A DNA stretch of 64,000 nucleotides from Mycoavidus sp. HKI (GTDB lineage Bacteria; Pseudomonadota; Gammaproteobacteria; Burkholderiales; Burkholderiaceae). This document shows positions 38,069-48,662 of this stretch, piece by piece; the stretch's first letter is position 1, and every line of letters begins with the position of its first letter. The DNA is taken from contig NZ_CP076444.2 of the NCBI RefSeq assembly GCF_020023735.2, positions 310,001 to 374,000 of the forward strand, read 5' to 3'. Made by a program: the position numbers and the translations under genes. The notes beneath the pieces are model-generated. The model was not told where the DNA came from. It saw only the letters and a program-made list of their open reading frames with translations, and did no database searches.

Positions 38069-40459
38069 TTATTGACCCTTAAACAAGTCCATAATATCCC
38101 GTTTTTCTGTCTCACTCACGCCAATGTTTGCGCCAGAAATTGCCCCTCCCTCGCCGGTAAGCAGGGATTGGCTTGTATCAATATGGGCAACAAAACCATG
38201 CCCTGGCAAAAAATCATCATAAAAAAGCTCACCGTCGATTTCGGTAATCCCGCTACTGGGCCGGGGCCATGAATATACGGCAAGGCGTGGCAAGGCGCGG
38301 CTCATGTAGTCGATCCACATGGGCAGGGCTAGGCCGCTGCCCGTTTCTCGATCGCCTAGGCTTTTAGGGTGGTCATATCCTAGCCAAGAAATTGCGACCA
38401 ACTCATGCTGAAAGCCCGCAAACCAAGCGTCGTGCGAATCATTAGTGGTGCCAGTTTTGCCTGCCAGGTCGGTGCGATGAAGCACATTGCTACGTGCGCC
38501 GGTACCTCTTTGCACCGCAGAATGTAATAGATTGGTCATCAAGTAAGCATTGCGAGCGCTGATGGTGCGGGGGGCGTTGCTTTCGGCAACCAGTGGTTGT
38601 GCTTGTGAAATAACGATCCCGCGCTGGTCGGTGACAGTGGCAATCAAATAAGGATTGACGTGGTAGCCGCCATTCGCAAAAACAGCATAACCGGTAGCCA
38701 TTTGCAGCGGCGTTACGAGTCCAGCGCCAAGCGCCATGGGCAAGTAAGCAGGATGCTTATCGGCATCAAAGCCAAAGCGCGTAAGATATTCTTGCGCATA
38801 TTTAGGGCCAATGTAGTCTAGTATGCGGATCGAGACCAGGTTTTTTGATTTTGATAGGGCGGTGCGTAGGCTAATTGGGCCATCATAGCGGCCACCATAA
38901 TTTTTGGGTTCCCAAGGCTGGCCACCGGCTTGTTTCGCAGCGAAATACAGCGGAGCATCATTGATCATTGTGGCTGGGCCCAAGCCTTTATCGAGCGACG
39001 CTGCATAAATAAAAGGTTTAAAGCTCGAACCCGGTTGCCGCCAAGCCTGCGTGACATGGTTAAATTTATTTTTATTGAAATCAAACCCGCCGACTAAGGC
39101 GCGGATTGCGCCATTTTGCGGGGTCAGTGATACCAAAGCACCTTCTAACTGAGGGAGTTGTGTGATTGACCAATTAGCATTAGCTGCCTGGGTGACCCGA
39201 ATCACGGCTCCCGGTTTGATGCGCTTAGTGTTTGATGCTTGTGTCGTGAGCGCACGCGCGGCAAAGGCTAAACCTTCACCGGTAATTGTGATGGTGTCGC
39301 CACTTAATAGCTCGGCCTGTACTTCTTTTGCGCGGACGGCGATCACGACGGCTGCCTTGAGTTCTCCATTATCGGGTTCATTTAGTAATGCATTCGCAAT
39401 GGCTTGATCGCGCGCTTCCGATTCAGCCGGTAAATCAATATAGGTTTCTGGCCCACGATAGCCATGGCGCCGCTCATAGGTTAAGACGCCTTTACGGACG
39501 GCTCGGTACGCCGCATCTTGCTCGGCAGAGTCAATCGTTGTCACTACGTTAAGCCCGCGCGTGTAAATTTCATCCTGATACTGTGCATACATCATTTGGC
39601 GCACCGTTTCTGCGACGTATTCTGCATGAACGCTAAATTCTTTACCTGAGCCTTTGACTCGCAAGATCTCCTGTAACGCTGTCTGATATTGCGCCGCATC
39701 AATGTATCGTAAGTCATGCATGCGCTTTAAAATATAGGTCTGCCGAATTTTTGCCCGTTTTGGATTAACAATTGGGTTATAGGCGGAAGGGGCCTTAGGC
39801 AATCCAGCTAGCATGGCTGCTTCGGCCACCGTGATATCTTTGATATCTTTGCCAAAATAGACCCGCGCAGCAGCGGCAAATCCATAGGCACGCTGGCCCA
39901 GAAAAATCTGGTTCATATAGACCTCAAGGATTTGATCTTTGGTCAGCGTTGCCTCAATCCGATAGGCGAGCAGCATCTCATAGAGTTTGCGCGTATAGGT
40001 TTTTTCGCTTGATAAAAAGAAGTTGCGCGCAACTTGCATGGTAATGGTGCTCGCGCCTTGGGCTGCGCTACCATGCAAAATATCCGCTAAGCCGGCGCGC
40101 AAAATACTGATGAAATCAACTCCGTGATGATCGTAAAAGCGGAAATCTTCAATGGCGAGCACCGCTTTTTTCATGACCTCAGGGATTTCTTCAAAGCGTA
40201 CAGGATGGCGTCGCTCGGCGCCAAATTCACCAATTAGCACATGATCGGCCGTATAGACTCGCAAGGGCACTTTGGGCTGGTAATCAGTCAGTGCTTCAAG
40301 TGAAGGTAGCTTGGGCAGCATGACGATCAGCATATAAGCAATCAGCAATGTACCGATTGTCGCCAGCGTAGCGGCTGCTCCGCTTAACCAAAGAAACAGA
40401 ACCAGCCAAGGCGAGCGGGCAGGGCGTGGGCGCGAGGAGGGGGGAGATTTTGAAGCCAT
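38069..40459 (-). CDS. mrcA: Penicillin-binding protein 1A
   Basis: 796 residues from the ATG at 40459 (MASKSPPSSRPRPARSP); an upstream ATG adds 12 unlikely residues. A bifunctional peptidoglycan synthase in the inner membrane. The N-terminal membrane anchor is near residues 17-45. The glycosyltransferase domain has AIEDFRFYDHHGVD and GASTITMQVARNFFL. The transpeptidase domain has SSFKPF (active Ser), SKSKN and AGKTGTTND. Divergent from the pil genes, as in Burkholderia. Confidence 0.95.
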   Translation of the reverse strand: MASKSPPSSRPRPARSPWLVLFLWLSGAAATLATIGTLLIAYMLIVMLPKLPSLEALTDYQPKVPLRVYTADHVLIGEFGAERRHPVRFEEIPEVMKKAVLAIEDFRFYDHHGVDFISILRAGLADILHGSAAQGASTITMQVARNFFLSSEKTYTRKLYEMLLAYRIEATLTKDQILEVYMNQIFLGQRAYGFAAAARVYFGKDIKDITVAEAAMLAGLPKAPSAYNPIVNPKRAKIRQTYILKRMHDLRYIDAAQYQTALQEILRVKGSGKEFSVHAEYVAETVRQMMYAQYQDEIYTRGLNVVTTIDSAEQDAAYRAVRKGVLTYERRHGYRGPETYIDLPAESEARDQAIANALLNEPDNGELKAAVVIAVRAKEVQAELLSGDTITITGEGLAFAARALTTQASNTKRIKPGAVIRVTQAANANWSITQLPQLEGALVSLTPQNGAIRALVGGFDFNKNKFNHVTQAWRQPGSSFKPFIYAASLDKGLGPATMINDAPLYFAAKQAGGQPWEPKNYGGRYDGPISLRTALSKSKNLVSIRILDYIGPKYAQEYLTRFGFDADKHPAYLPMALGAGLVTPLQMATGYAVFANGGYHVNPYLIATVTDQRGIVISQAQPLVAESNAPRTISARNAYLMTNLLHSAVQRGTGARSNVLHRTDLAGKTGTTNDSHDAWFAGFQHELVAISWLGYDHPKSLGDRETGSGLALPMWIDYMSRALPRLAVYSWPRPSSGITEIDGELFYDDFLPGHGFVAHIDTSQSLLTGEGGAISGANIGVSETEKRDIMDLFKGQ

Positions 40460-40726
40460 AAAAATGATAAAAGAGGGACAGTGGATTATAGCCACCTGCT
40501 GTCAGGTTGCGTGTACTTTTTAAAGTGATTTTAGTCTGGTTAACGTCGCTATTTTGTAATTTTCTTCTCAAATCTACTCTTATCGGGGATTTTGACGGTT
40601 CTAGCTGGCGCTAATACGCCACCGATAAACTAGCCATTTAGCTGAGTATTTCTTGTCCCTATTTATTGACAAAATTAAGTCAATAAATGAAGAGCAAATT
40701 TTTATTTTAAAACTCAAGGACATTTG

Positions 40727-41770
40727 ATGCGAATTTCTATGGCTAGCGTTGCGCGCCGTTTTGCACTAGGGATCGAAGTGGGTCCCAAGCAATTGCGGGT
40801 CATGGTGCTAAGCCGTCGGTTGCTGGCTGCCGCAAAAATCCGAATTGAACATATTGGCGTTTGTGCGCTGCCTGCCGGGATGGTGGCGGGGGCGGATTTT
40901 ATGGATCCTGCTGTCATCGCAGCAGCATTGACTGAAGCGCTGCTTGCCTGTCGATGTAAGCGAGCATTATCTGCTGCCCGCGTTGCTATGGCGTTGCCTG
41001 CTACGGCGGCATTGTTACAACAGCTATCGATTGCCATGCTCGCGCCGCAGAGCGTGATGACGACACACTCCGATACAGCACTTGACGCGCTTGAGTCAGC
41101 AGTGTTGGCTCAGGCAGAGCATTTAGCTGGCATTGAGGCGGCTGCATTATCAGTGGATTGGTTCCGCGCAGACCCCGCCGGTGCGCCAGATCAGCTCACC
41201 ATTGTGGCAACTCCACGTCGCTATGTGGAAGTGCGGCTTGAAGCCGCGGCTCAAGCAGGGATGATGTTGCATGCAATCGACGGGGCAGATGCTGCTGCCT
41301 TACGAGCTTGTCGTTTTGCCGGTATGCAGACCGGTCGGGCAGACATGTTCTACGGAGCCATTTGGCTAGGTACGGATAGTGGGTGCATGTGGTTGCTATG
41401 CGGGGGTTCGATTGAACGTGAACTCAAATTTTCACCTGCTGATTTAGCTACCCCGGCTTTTATAACAGCATTACACGACTTGATCAAAATGATCCAGCCT
41501 GTATATGTCTTAATTGCAGGGGAGGTTGAGACGTTGCTGATGGCCGGCAGGACAATCGATGAATTGAGCGTTGTGTTAGGCTGCCCAGTGATTGAATTCG
41601 ATCCACTAGCCTGTTGCAATCGGCATTATGGCAATCGCAACGGCATTCATGGCAGCACTGGAGTGCGGAGCCATAGAGGCACCGGCAGTGCGCAATGGGC
41701 CAGGCCTGAATTGGGAGCTATTGCACCCTTTGCGGTTGTATTTGGTCTTGCATTGCGCTGGATGTTATGA
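40727..41770 (+). CDS. pilM: PilM-like actin-fold pilus assembly protein
   Basis: 347 residues from the ATG at 40727, with AAGGA six bases ahead. The N-terminus (FALGIEVGPKQLRVMVLSRR) and ATPase-fold elements (AARVAMALPATAAL, GAIWLGTDSGCMWLLCGG) fit PilM, the cytoplasmic inner-membrane platform of type IV pili, in the position expected between mrcA and pilN..pilQ. The segment after VIEFDPLACCN is poorly conserved, but the end FAVVFGLALRWML is PilM-like. Given the state of its partners it may no longer make pili. Confidence 0.75.
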   Translation: MRISMASVARRFALGIEVGPKQLRVMVLSRRLLAAAKIRIEHIGVCALPAGMVAGADFMDPAVIAAALTEALLACRCKRALSAARVAMALPATAALLQQLSIAMLAPQSVMTTHSDTALDALESAVLAQAEHLAGIEAAALSVDWFRADPAGAPDQLTIVATPRRYVEVRLEAAAQAGMMLHAIDGADAAALRACRFAGMQTGRADMFYGAIWLGTDSGCMWLLCGGSIERELKFSPADLATPAFITALHDLIKMIQPVYVLIAGEVETLLMAGRTIDELSVVLGCPVIEFDPLACCNRHYGNRNGIHGSTGVRSHRGTGSAQWARPELGAIAPFAVVFGLALRWML

Positions 41771-42306
41771 AATTATCCAGTCGCATAAACTGGCTAGAAG
41801 GTTCTCGTTTATTGCGGCGCCGCATAGCGAGCGAGGATTTTGCGGTAGGCGGTTTTAATCTGCTGCCGTATCGATATGTACGGGCGCGTTGTTTGCGTCA
41901 GTACCGTAGATACAGCATGTTGTCAGCAGCGTTAGTCTCTTTAATTTTCATTGGCGTGATGCAATCTAGGCCAGCACCGGCGGTTGCATATGACCCATTG
42001 CACCCGTTGATCCAAGAGCACCGTGGCGTTGCATCTCAAGCTTCATCTTCTATCCATCGCCAACTCAATCCGTCTACCTTAACGCAAACACCACCGCCAT
42101 CGGCCAATTTAACGTTACGGCTGATTGGCATACTTGAACGTGGGCGTACGCGGGCGGCGCTGGTGCATTCGCCTGCGGGTTCTGTTCTACTGCGCACAGG
42201 TGAAAAATTAAATGGTGAGGTGGTGACAAGAATTGATACCTCTTCGCTATTCTTATCGCAAGGGTCAGGTTTGATACGGACACTTTCGCTACGAGAGGCC
42301 AGCTGA
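41767..42306 (+). CDS. Collapsed pilN-pilP region: PilN N-terminus joined to PilP-like C-terminus
   Basis: 179 residues. Residues about 25-67 look like PilN: GGFNLLPYRYVRARCLRQYR and a single membrane helix (SMLSAALVSLIFIGVM). Residues about 115-175 look like PilP/GspC: LRLIGILERGRTRAALVHSP, then VLLRTGEKLNGEVVTRID. The periplasmic bodies of PilN and all of PilO are missing. The frame is open and overlaps pilM (ATGA) and pilQ, so an in-frame fusion rather than simple decay is possible. Whether it still links the platform to the secretin is unknown. Confidence 0.65.
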   Translation: MKLSSRINWLEGSRLLRRRIASEDFAVGGFNLLPYRYVRARCLRQYRRYSMLSAALVSLIFIGVMQSRPAPAVAYDPLHPLIQEHRGVASQASSSIHRQLNPSTLTQTPPPSANLTLRLIGILERGRTRAALVHSPAGSVLLRTGEKLNGEVVTRIDTSSLFLSQGSGLIRTLSLREAS

Positions 42307-43664
42307 TGGCCTTTATACCGCATACACTGCGCCAGGCGATGCCTCTTATATGGCTATGGATGGTGGCAGCAGGCATTGGCTTAATCCCCTGTCAAGCACA
42401 AGCCAATCTCGATGAAGATAAAGGCGATGCTAATGCACCGCTTACGATTGAGTTTCATCAGGCTGAATTATCAGCCGTATTAAAAGCTTTTGCGGACTTC
42501 ACGGGTTTGAATATCATTGCGAGTGAGCAGGTGCGAGGTACCGTATCAATGCGGCTTGACCGGGTGCCGTGGCGTCGTGCATTTGATATGCTAATGGATG
42601 TGCATGGCTTAGTGGTGCAAAATCGTGACAATATTATTTGGGTCGCTACCGTAGAAGAGTTGGCTGGCCGAGAGCGGCAGCGTCTTGAAGCTCATGCGCG
42701 TGCGACTGAGCTTGAGCCATTAATCAGCCATCTCTTTGAGTTACATTACCAACGCGCAAGCGAGGTTGGCAAACTGCTGCACGGCGCCGGTATCCAGCGC
42801 GTTTTATCAAAACGCGGAACCGCCATAGCGGATGGCCGGACCAACCAGCTTTTAGTGACCGACCTAGCTAAGCATATCGAGCACATTCAGGTACTGTTAA
42901 AAGCCATTGATCGGCCATTACGGCAAGTTGCCATTGAGGTGCGGATTGTCGAAGCAGAAGAAGGATTCTCCCGCGAGTTAGGGGCGCGGCTAGCGCGCTT
43001 AGGTGCGACTGCGGGTGAAAATGTGCCGAGAGGATTATTGGCCGCTAACAATGGTGCAATTTATGATTTACCGGCAGGCCCCCTTTCAGGGTTTGATGCA
43101 ATGAGTGCAGGACTCACCCTTTTTAGTGCTGGTGCTAACCGGCTGCTCGCTCTAGAGTTAAGCGCACTGGAAGCGGATGGATATGGGAAAATATTGTCCA
43201 GCCCCCGCGTGGTGACAGCGGATCGAGTGCAAGCCCTCATTGAGCAGGGTACGGAGTTGCCTTATCAGGCGAAAGTAGGCAATGGTGTCTCGGCTGTGCA
43301 GTTTCGCCGGGCTAGCCTCAAGCTTGAGGTAACGCCCCATATTACGCCGGATGGTCATGTTGTACTTGATGTCGATGTCTCTAAAGACAGTATTGGGACG
43401 CAGACACAATCGGGTCCTGCAGTAAATACGAAACATGTGCGCACACAGGTCCAAGTTGAAAACGGGGGTACAGTAGCCATGGGTGGTATTTTTATTCAGG
43501 ATGAACGCACCGATGTTGCGCGGGTTCCCTGGCTTGGCGAGATTCCGCTATTAGGCACCTTGTTTCGCCATAGCACTCATAATCAGCGTAAGAGTGAATT
43601 GCTGGTTTTTATTACACCGAACGTAGTGACGCAGTTACCTTTGCCGTACCATGACGGAATCTAA
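42306..43664 (+). CDS. pilQ: PilQ-like secretin
   Basis: 452 residues, shorter than usual PilQ because the N-terminal AMIN domains are absent. A signal peptide (about 1-35), an STN/N0 domain (LTIEFHQAELSAVLKAFADF), an N1-type domain, then the secretin core: VAIEVRIVEAEEGFSRELGA, ILSSPRVVTADRVQALIEQG, PHITPDGHVVLDVDVSKDS and PWLGEIPLLGTLFRH. It would form an outer-membrane ring for pili or DNA uptake. Starts at the stop of the pilN/P fusion. Confidence 0.85.
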   Translation: MAFIPHTLRQAMPLIWLWMVAAGIGLIPCQAQANLDEDKGDANAPLTIEFHQAELSAVLKAFADFTGLNIIASEQVRGTVSMRLDRVPWRRAFDMLMDVHGLVVQNRDNIIWVATVEELAGRERQRLEAHARATELEPLISHLFELHYQRASEVGKLLHGAGIQRVLSKRGTAIADGRTNQLLVTDLAKHIEHIQVLLKAIDRPLRQVAIEVRIVEAEEGFSRELGARLARLGATAGENVPRGLLAANNGAIYDLPAGPLSGFDAMSAGLTLFSAGANRLLALELSALEADGYGKILSSPRVVTADRVQALIEQGTELPYQAKVGNGVSAVQFRRASLKLEVTPHITPDGHVVLDVDVSKDSIGTQTQSGPAVNTKHVRTQVQVENGGTVAMGGIFIQDERTDVARVPWLGEIPLLGTLFRHSTHNQRKSELLVFITPNVVTQLPLPYHDGI

Positions 43665-43677
43665 GCCAAGATGAGAG

Positions 43678-44211
43678 ATGATTTTGCAAGACTCCAAATT
43701 TCACTTTAACCTTTTTTTTATCGGCCTGATGGGCGCAGGCAAGACCACGATTGGGCGAGCTGTGGCCAGACAGCTGCAAAAACCTTTTTTCGATTCCGAT
43801 CATGAGCTTGAAGTACGGACAGGCGCCTGTATCCCGGTTATTTTTGAGCATGAGGGTGAAATAGGATTTAGGCAGCGCGAAGCAAAAATGATCGATGAGC
43901 TTACGCAACATACCGGGATTGTGCTGGCAACGGGCGGCGGCGCAATATTAAATGCCGAAAATCGTCTGTGCTTAAAAAGCCGCGGCACAGTCATTTATTT
44001 ACATGCGCACCCGCATGATTTATGGTTACGCACGCGTCGCAGTAGAAATCGGCCATTATTGCAGACCGATGATCCACGCGCGCAACTCGACAATTTATAT
44101 GCAATTCGCGACCCCCTGTATCGTGAATGTGCGCACATTGTCATTGAGACCGGCCGGCCGGCTGCAAGTCAATTGGTTGATACTGTGCTAGCACAACTCG
44201 AATTGCTTTAA
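43678..44211 (+). CDS. aroK: Shikimate kinase
   Basis: 177 residues. It phosphorylates shikimate in aromatic amino-acid synthesis. Walker [18 protein letters not shown], shikimate-binding [12 protein letters not shown] and [11 protein letters not shown], and the lid RRSRNRPLL are intact. Lies between pilQ and aroB, the common proteobacterial order. The 109 bases to aroB contain nothing recognisable. Confidence 0.95.
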   Translation: MILQDSKFHFNLFFIGLMGAGKTTIGRAVARQLQKPFFDSDHELEVRTGACIPVIFEHEGEIGFRQREAKMIDELTQHTGIVLATGGGAILNAENRLCLKSRGTVIYLHAHPHDLWLRTRRSRNRPLLQTDDPRAQLDNLYAIRDPLYRECAHIVIETGRPAASQLVDTVLAQLELL

Positions 44212-44320
44212 TTACAGTCCATTCTAGGATTTCTATGCATACTTTGCTTCATTTGATTCTACAACGCACGGCTGTTACAGATCCGAGGACCTCCAATAAA
44301 AATCCTGGCGATCTTTAACC

Positions 44321-45430
44321 ATGCTGACAGTTAACGTTAATCTTGCTGCGCACGCTTACCCGATTCACATTGGTAACCATCTGCTTGATCGCACCGAGCT
44401 TTTTGCCCCGCACCTAATGGGCTCTACCGTTGCGCTCATCACAAATGCGACCATTGAGCCGCTCTATGCAGCACGGCTTAGGTCAACTCTTGCGCCGCTT
44501 GGTAAGCGCTTGATCCAGATCGTGCTACCAGATGGCGAAGCACATAAGCACTGGGAAACCCTCAATCTTATTTTTACCAAACTGTTAGCGGAGCATGCTG
44601 ATCGTAAAACGACACTGATTGCACTGGGGGGGGGCGTAGTGGGCGATATCACCGGTTTTGCCGCTGCTTGCTATATGCGTGGCATACCCTTTATCCAAGT
44701 ACCCACCACATTACTGGCGCAAGTTGATTCATCAGTAGGAGGCAAAACAGGCATTAATCACCCGCTGGGCAAAAATATGCTCGGCGCTTTTCATCAGCCG
44801 CAGGCGGTGATTGCCGATACGGCAGTGCTGCGTACGTTGCCCGCGCGTGAGCTTGCAGCAGGACTTGCGGAGATCATTAAAGCCGGTGCGATTGCCGATG
44901 CCGCATTTTTTGATTGGATTGAAACACATATTGATGCACTCAACCGTGGCGATGAGGCAGCAACAATTGAAGCGGTGCGTCGTTCCTGCGAGATTAAGGC
45001 GCAGGTGGTCGCGGCTGATGAGCGCGAGCAAGGAAGGCGTGCGCTGCTTAATTTTGGCCATACTTTTGGTCATGCGATTGAGGCCGGCTTGGGCTATGGC
45101 AGATGGCTGCATGGTGAGGCAGTGGGGTGTGGAATGGTGATGGCGGCTACTTTGTCGCAACAGCTTGGATTGATTGATAGCGCAACACGTACACGCCTTA
45201 AGCGGCTGATTGCGGCAGCGCACTTACCGACGCAGGCCCCTATATTAGGCTCTGATCGTTATCTAGATTTAATGCGCGTTGATAAAAAAACTGAGGCTGA
45301 GCACATTAACTGTATCTTATTAAAGCGCTTGGGAGAGGCGTTTGTAATGCGTGTCACGGATCATACTCTGCGGGCGGTGTTAACGGCCTCGACCCAGCCT
45401 GATACTGCTGCTGAAAAACCTAACACGTAG
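44321..45430 (+). CDS. aroB: 3-dehydroquinate synthase
   Basis: 369 residues. Turns DAHP into 3-dehydroquinate, using NAD and zinc. NAD site [18 protein letters not shown]; substrate region [20 protein letters not shown]; metal ligands in [25 protein letters not shown] and HGEAVGCGM. Partner of aroK in the shikimate pathway. Confidence 0.97.
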   Translation: MLTVNVNLAAHAYPIHIGNHLLDRTELFAPHLMGSTVALITNATIEPLYAARLRSTLAPLGKRLIQIVLPDGEAHKHWETLNLIFTKLLAEHADRKTTLIALGGGVVGDITGFAAACYMRGIPFIQVPTTLLAQVDSSVGGKTGINHPLGKNMLGAFHQPQAVIADTAVLRTLPARELAAGLAEIIKAGAIADAAFFDWIETHIDALNRGDEAATIEAVRRSCEIKAQVVAADEREQGRRALLNFGHTFGHAIEAGLGYGRWLHGEAVGCGMVMAATLSQQLGLIDSATRTRLKRLIAAAHLPTQAPILGSDRYLDLMRVDKKTEAEHINCILLKRLGEAFVMRVTDHTLRAVLTASTQPDTAAEKPNT

Positions 45431-45500
45431 TCCGAATCATGATGGGTCTGGCATTTTCTGGGCTCCTATGCAATGGTCTTTTTGATGAATGTGGAACGCA

Positions 45501-46682
45501 ATGAATTCTGTTGACAAGACATCCCGCTATCTAATCACCCCGATTGATTTGGTGGCGCTTGAAGCGCACCTTGCACCCTATGCCGCACGCTCATCTGCTT
45601 CGCGTGGTCGCCGTTATGCAGAGCCTGCACCTGAAGCGCGCACCGCATTTCAGCGAGATCGCGACCGCATTATTCATTCTGCTGCATTTCGGCGGCTTGA
45701 ATATAAAACACAGGTTTTTGTGAATCATGAGGGCGATCTCTTTCGCACGCGATTAACGCATAGCCTGGAGGTTGCCCAAATTGGGCGCTCTATTGCGCGT
45801 AATTTGCGGGTGAATGAAGATTTGATTGAGGCGATCTCGCTCGCGCATGATTTGGGTCATACGCCATTCGGCCATGCCGGACAAGACGCGCTTAACGAAT
45901 GTATGCGCGCATATGGCGGCTTCGAGCACAATTTGCAAAGCCTGGTGGTCGTGGATGAATTAGAAGAATGCTATGGGGGCTTTAATGGCCTCAATCTTAC
46001 GTTTGAAACACGCGAAGGTATTCTTAAGCATTGCTCTCGCGAAAATGCACAGCGCTTGGGGGACGTCGGCGAGCGTTTTCTACGCGCAGAGCAGCCCACG
46101 CTAGAAGCGCAAATTGCAAATTTTGCGGATGCAATAGCGTATAACAATCACGATATTGACGATGGCGTGCGTTCCGGTTTGCTGACGGTTGAGCAACTGG
46201 ATGAACTTGAACTGTGGCGCATGCATCACCGTGAGGTGTTATCTACTTGGCCGGCTTTAAGTGGGCGTCGTTTGGTGCATGAAACGATCCGGCGCATCAT
46301 TAACACCCTGATCGTTGATTTGATCACGGCCACCACGATCAAATTACAGGCTCATGCGCTACTCTCGCCTGATGAAGTGCGGCGCGCGCCGGCGCTGGTT
46401 GGACATAGCGCATCTATTGCCGTACAAGCGCTAAAACTCAAGCAGTTTTTATTTAAAAATCTGTATCGCCATTATCAGGTCATGCGGATGACGAACAAAG
46501 CGCAGCGCGTGGTTACTGGGCTTTTTGATGCATTCAAAAGTGATCATCGATTGTTGCCTCCGCCGTATCAAAGTCATGATCCTGAGTTGCAACCACGGCT
46601 TATCGCCCACTATATTGCTGGGATGACAGATCGTTACGCACTTAAAGAATATCGTCGTCTTTTTGTAATGGATGAGGGTTAA
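45501..46682 (+). CDS. dgt: dGTP triphosphohydrolase-like HD protein
   Basis: 393 residues from the ATG at 45501 (GGAA a few bases before); an ATG at 45489 adds four codons. The HD-domain metal site is seen in [39 protein letters not shown] and, later, [17 protein letters not shown]. The protein cleaves dNTPs to nucleoside and triphosphate. Convergent with ompW. Confidence 0.92.
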   Translation: MNSVDKTSRYLITPIDLVALEAHLAPYAARSSASRGRRYAEPAPEARTAFQRDRDRIIHSAAFRRLEYKTQVFVNHEGDLFRTRLTHSLEVAQIGRSIARNLRVNEDLIEAISLAHDLGHTPFGHAGQDALNECMRAYGGFEHNLQSLVVVDELEECYGGFNGLNLTFETREGILKHCSRENAQRLGDVGERFLRAEQPTLEAQIANFADAIAYNNHDIDDGVRSGLLTVEQLDELELWRMHHREVLSTWPALSGRRLVHETIRRIINTLIVDLITATTIKLQAHALLSPDEVRRAPALVGHSASIAVQALKLKQFLFKNLYRHYQVMRMTNKAQRVVTGLFDAFKSDHRLLPPPYQSHDPELQPRLIAHYIAGMTDRYALKEYRRLFVMDEG

Positions 46683-46795
46683 AAAAGGCTGCGCAAAACA
46701 TATTCATTTAATTGTGCTTTGGCTGCATATAGAAAAATGCCACTAGGCTTAATAGCGTGGGTGGCACAGATAAGTTAAATTAAGTATGGCAAAGG

Positions 46796-47527
46796 TTAAA
46801 AGCGATAGCCAACGTTAAGATAAGTAATAATTGAATTCACTTTAATTTCTGCTTCATTTGTCATTCTTATTGGTCCCATAGGCGTATTGGCAGTCGTATT
46901 TATCTTGGCGGTTGTGCGCAAAGGTAAGTACGAGACTGATAGACCAGCGAACCAGCGCTTTGTTAACTGATATGAGAAACCGGCATTAAATATAGGTGTC
47001 CATTGGCTATCGGCCGAGACGTCAGTTGCCGTGCCAGGGAGTTTGTATAATCTTTTTTGCTCGAAATTGGTGTTAGTCAGTTTTGCATCAGTGAACCAGA
47101 CTCGGCTAATTCCAAGGCCTGTATAGGGACGGAATTTTGCCTGTGCATTGAAAAAATAATACTTGAGCAATAACGCAGGGCTCCATTGCTGTGCTGAACC
47201 GAGTTTACCGTAGCTTGCATATTCACCCTCACCTTTCAAATCGAAACGCGGGGGAATGCCTACTACGAATTCACCTGCAATGTTATCTGTAAAGAAATAA
47301 TGACCCGATAAGCCAAGCGTGTTTGCGTTATTAACTGAGGCGCCTGTATTCCCGTAGACTTTAGCGAGCGCTGCCGGGGACGTTGTCCGCATGGGGTGGC
47401 TGCTATCCCTAGTATCCAAATGGAGCCAGCCAGTACCAAGTATAAAATTACCAGCGGTTTGGGCATGAGCGGTGGCCGCGCCCACCAATAAGACGGCACA
47501 TGCTGCAAAAATACGGGTCAGTTTCAT
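46796..47527 (-). CDS. ompW: OmpW-family outer-membrane beta-barrel protein
   Basis: 243 residues from the ATG at 47527, which has AAGGAGG seven bases ahead; the longer frame lacks this. Signal peptide MKLTRIFAACAVLLVGAATA ending AHA. An eight-strand barrel follows, with GYFFTDN-type (HYFFTDNIAGEFVVGIPP) and PYTGLGISRVWF sections and a terminal Phe (ITYLNVGYRF) as needed for BAM insertion. OmpW proteins let small hydrophobic compounds pass. Confidence 0.92.
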   Translation of the reverse strand: MKLTRIFAACAVLLVGAATAHAQTAGNFILGTGWLHLDTRDSSHPMRTTSPAALAKVYGNTGASVNNANTLGLSGHYFFTDNIAGEFVVGIPPRFDLKGEGEYASYGKLGSAQQWSPALLLKYYFFNAQAKFRPYTGLGISRVWFTDAKLTNTNFEQKRLYKLPGTATDVSADSQWTPIFNAGFSYQLTKRWFAGLSVSYLPLRTTAKINTTANTPMGPIRMTNEAEIKVNSIITYLNVGYRF

Positions 47528-47786
47528 TTTTCCTCCTTGGTAAATGATTCTTTGATACCTGCATTCTGCTTTGTGGGCAGTGGCAAAAGTGTAACCAATT
47601 TTCAACAGATCTAGCGGAAAAATATGAACTATCGCATGATATTACAGGTGAGGGGGTGTATTTGCTGGCTAAGTTTGTTGTACGCATGTCCTCCTCAAAT
47701 TTGATCATCCTCTCAACCATGCTATCGTTACTCCTAACGAAATAAAGCACACACAAACGAAAAGAAAAGATAAAGTGGCTTCCTTT

Positions 47787-47792
47787 ATAATC
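47787..47792 (+). promoter_or_regulatory. Possible -10 box for the mla operon
   Basis: TATAAT 40 bases before mlaF, without a clear -35 match. It is the only feature I can name in the 304-base divergent gap between ompW and mlaF. Confidence 0.3.
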
Positions 47793-47831
47793 TACAGTTC
47801 CCTAATCTGAACTTAAAATTCGGGTGATACA

Positions 47832-48662
47832 GTGCCTCATATCCACTCTGACAACTTGCTTGAACTGCGCGGCATAGATTTCGGCTATGGCGAGCGGCTT
47901 GTGCTTAAAAACTTAAATATATGTTTTAAGCGCGGCCAGGTGGTGGCCGTTATGGGCGGCTCTGGTTGCGGTAAAACAACAATTTTGCGCTTAATTGGTG
48001 GCTTGGAGCGAGCCCGGCGCGGGCAAGTGCTGTTCGAGGGCGCGGATATTGGCAAGCTTGATACGGCCGGTATCTATGCATTGCGCCGCAAAATGGGCAT
48101 GTTATTTCAATTTGGTGCGCTGTTTACGGATATATCGGTATTTGATAATGTCGCGTTCGCTTTGCGTGAGCATACTCAATTGTCAGAAACTGTGCTGCAA
48201 GATTTAGTGCTGATGAAGTTAAATGCAGTGGGTTTGCGCGGCGCCCGCGACTTGATGCCCGCTGAGATTTCCGGCGGCATGGCGCGGCGTGTTGCATTGG
48301 CCCGCGCAATCGCACTCGATCCTACATTAATTATGTATGATGAGCCGTTTGCTGGCCTTGACCCGATTTCGCTTGGCATTACTGCAAATTTGATTCGCAC
48401 TTTAAATCAGGCGCTTGGCGCCACCTCCATTCTAGTGACTCATGATGTACCGGAATCGTTTGCCATTGCCGATTATGTCTATTTCATTGTAGATGGTGCT
48501 CTCCATGCTGAAGGCAGCCCAGATCAGTTGCGTGCCTCAACTGATCCGACGGTGCGCCAGTTTCTTGATGGTGCGGCAGAGGGGCCGTTTGGCTTTCACT
48601 ATCCGGGCGCGCCGCTGGCCGCTGATTTTGGTCTTGCGGTGGATGCAGGAGCACGCTCATGA
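47832..48662 (+). CDS. mlaF: Phospholipid transport ATPase MlaF
   Basis: 276 residues from a GTG. The ATP-binding subunit of the MlaFEDB inner-membrane complex that moves phospholipids to keep outer-membrane asymmetry. Walker [16 protein letters not shown]-loop MLFQFGALF, signature [14 protein letters not shown], Walker [14 protein letters not shown] and switch His in VTHDVPES. Its stop overlaps mlaE by four bases. Confidence 0.95.
   Translation: MPHIHSDNLLELRGIDFGYGERLVLKNLNICFKRGQVVAVMGGSGCGKTTILRLIGGLERARRGQVLFEGADIGKLDTAGIYALRRKMGMLFQFGALFTDISVFDNVAFALREHTQLSETVLQDLVLMKLNAVGLRGARDLMPAEISGGMARRVALARAIALDPTLIMYDEPFAGLDPISLGITANLIRTLNQALGATSILVTHDVPESFAIADYVYFIVDGALHAEGSPDQLRASTDPTVRQFLDGAAEGPFGFHYPGAPLAADFGLAVDAGARS

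Noticed and set aside
41628..41858. Frame overlapping the pilM/pilN junction
   Set aside because: First taken as evidence of a frameshift in pilM, but the original frame itself ends in a PilM-like GLALRWML and overlaps the next gene normally.
46683..46795. Inverted TGCCAC/GTGGCA between dgt and ompW as a terminator
   Set aside because: The loop is long and no T-run follows on either strand.
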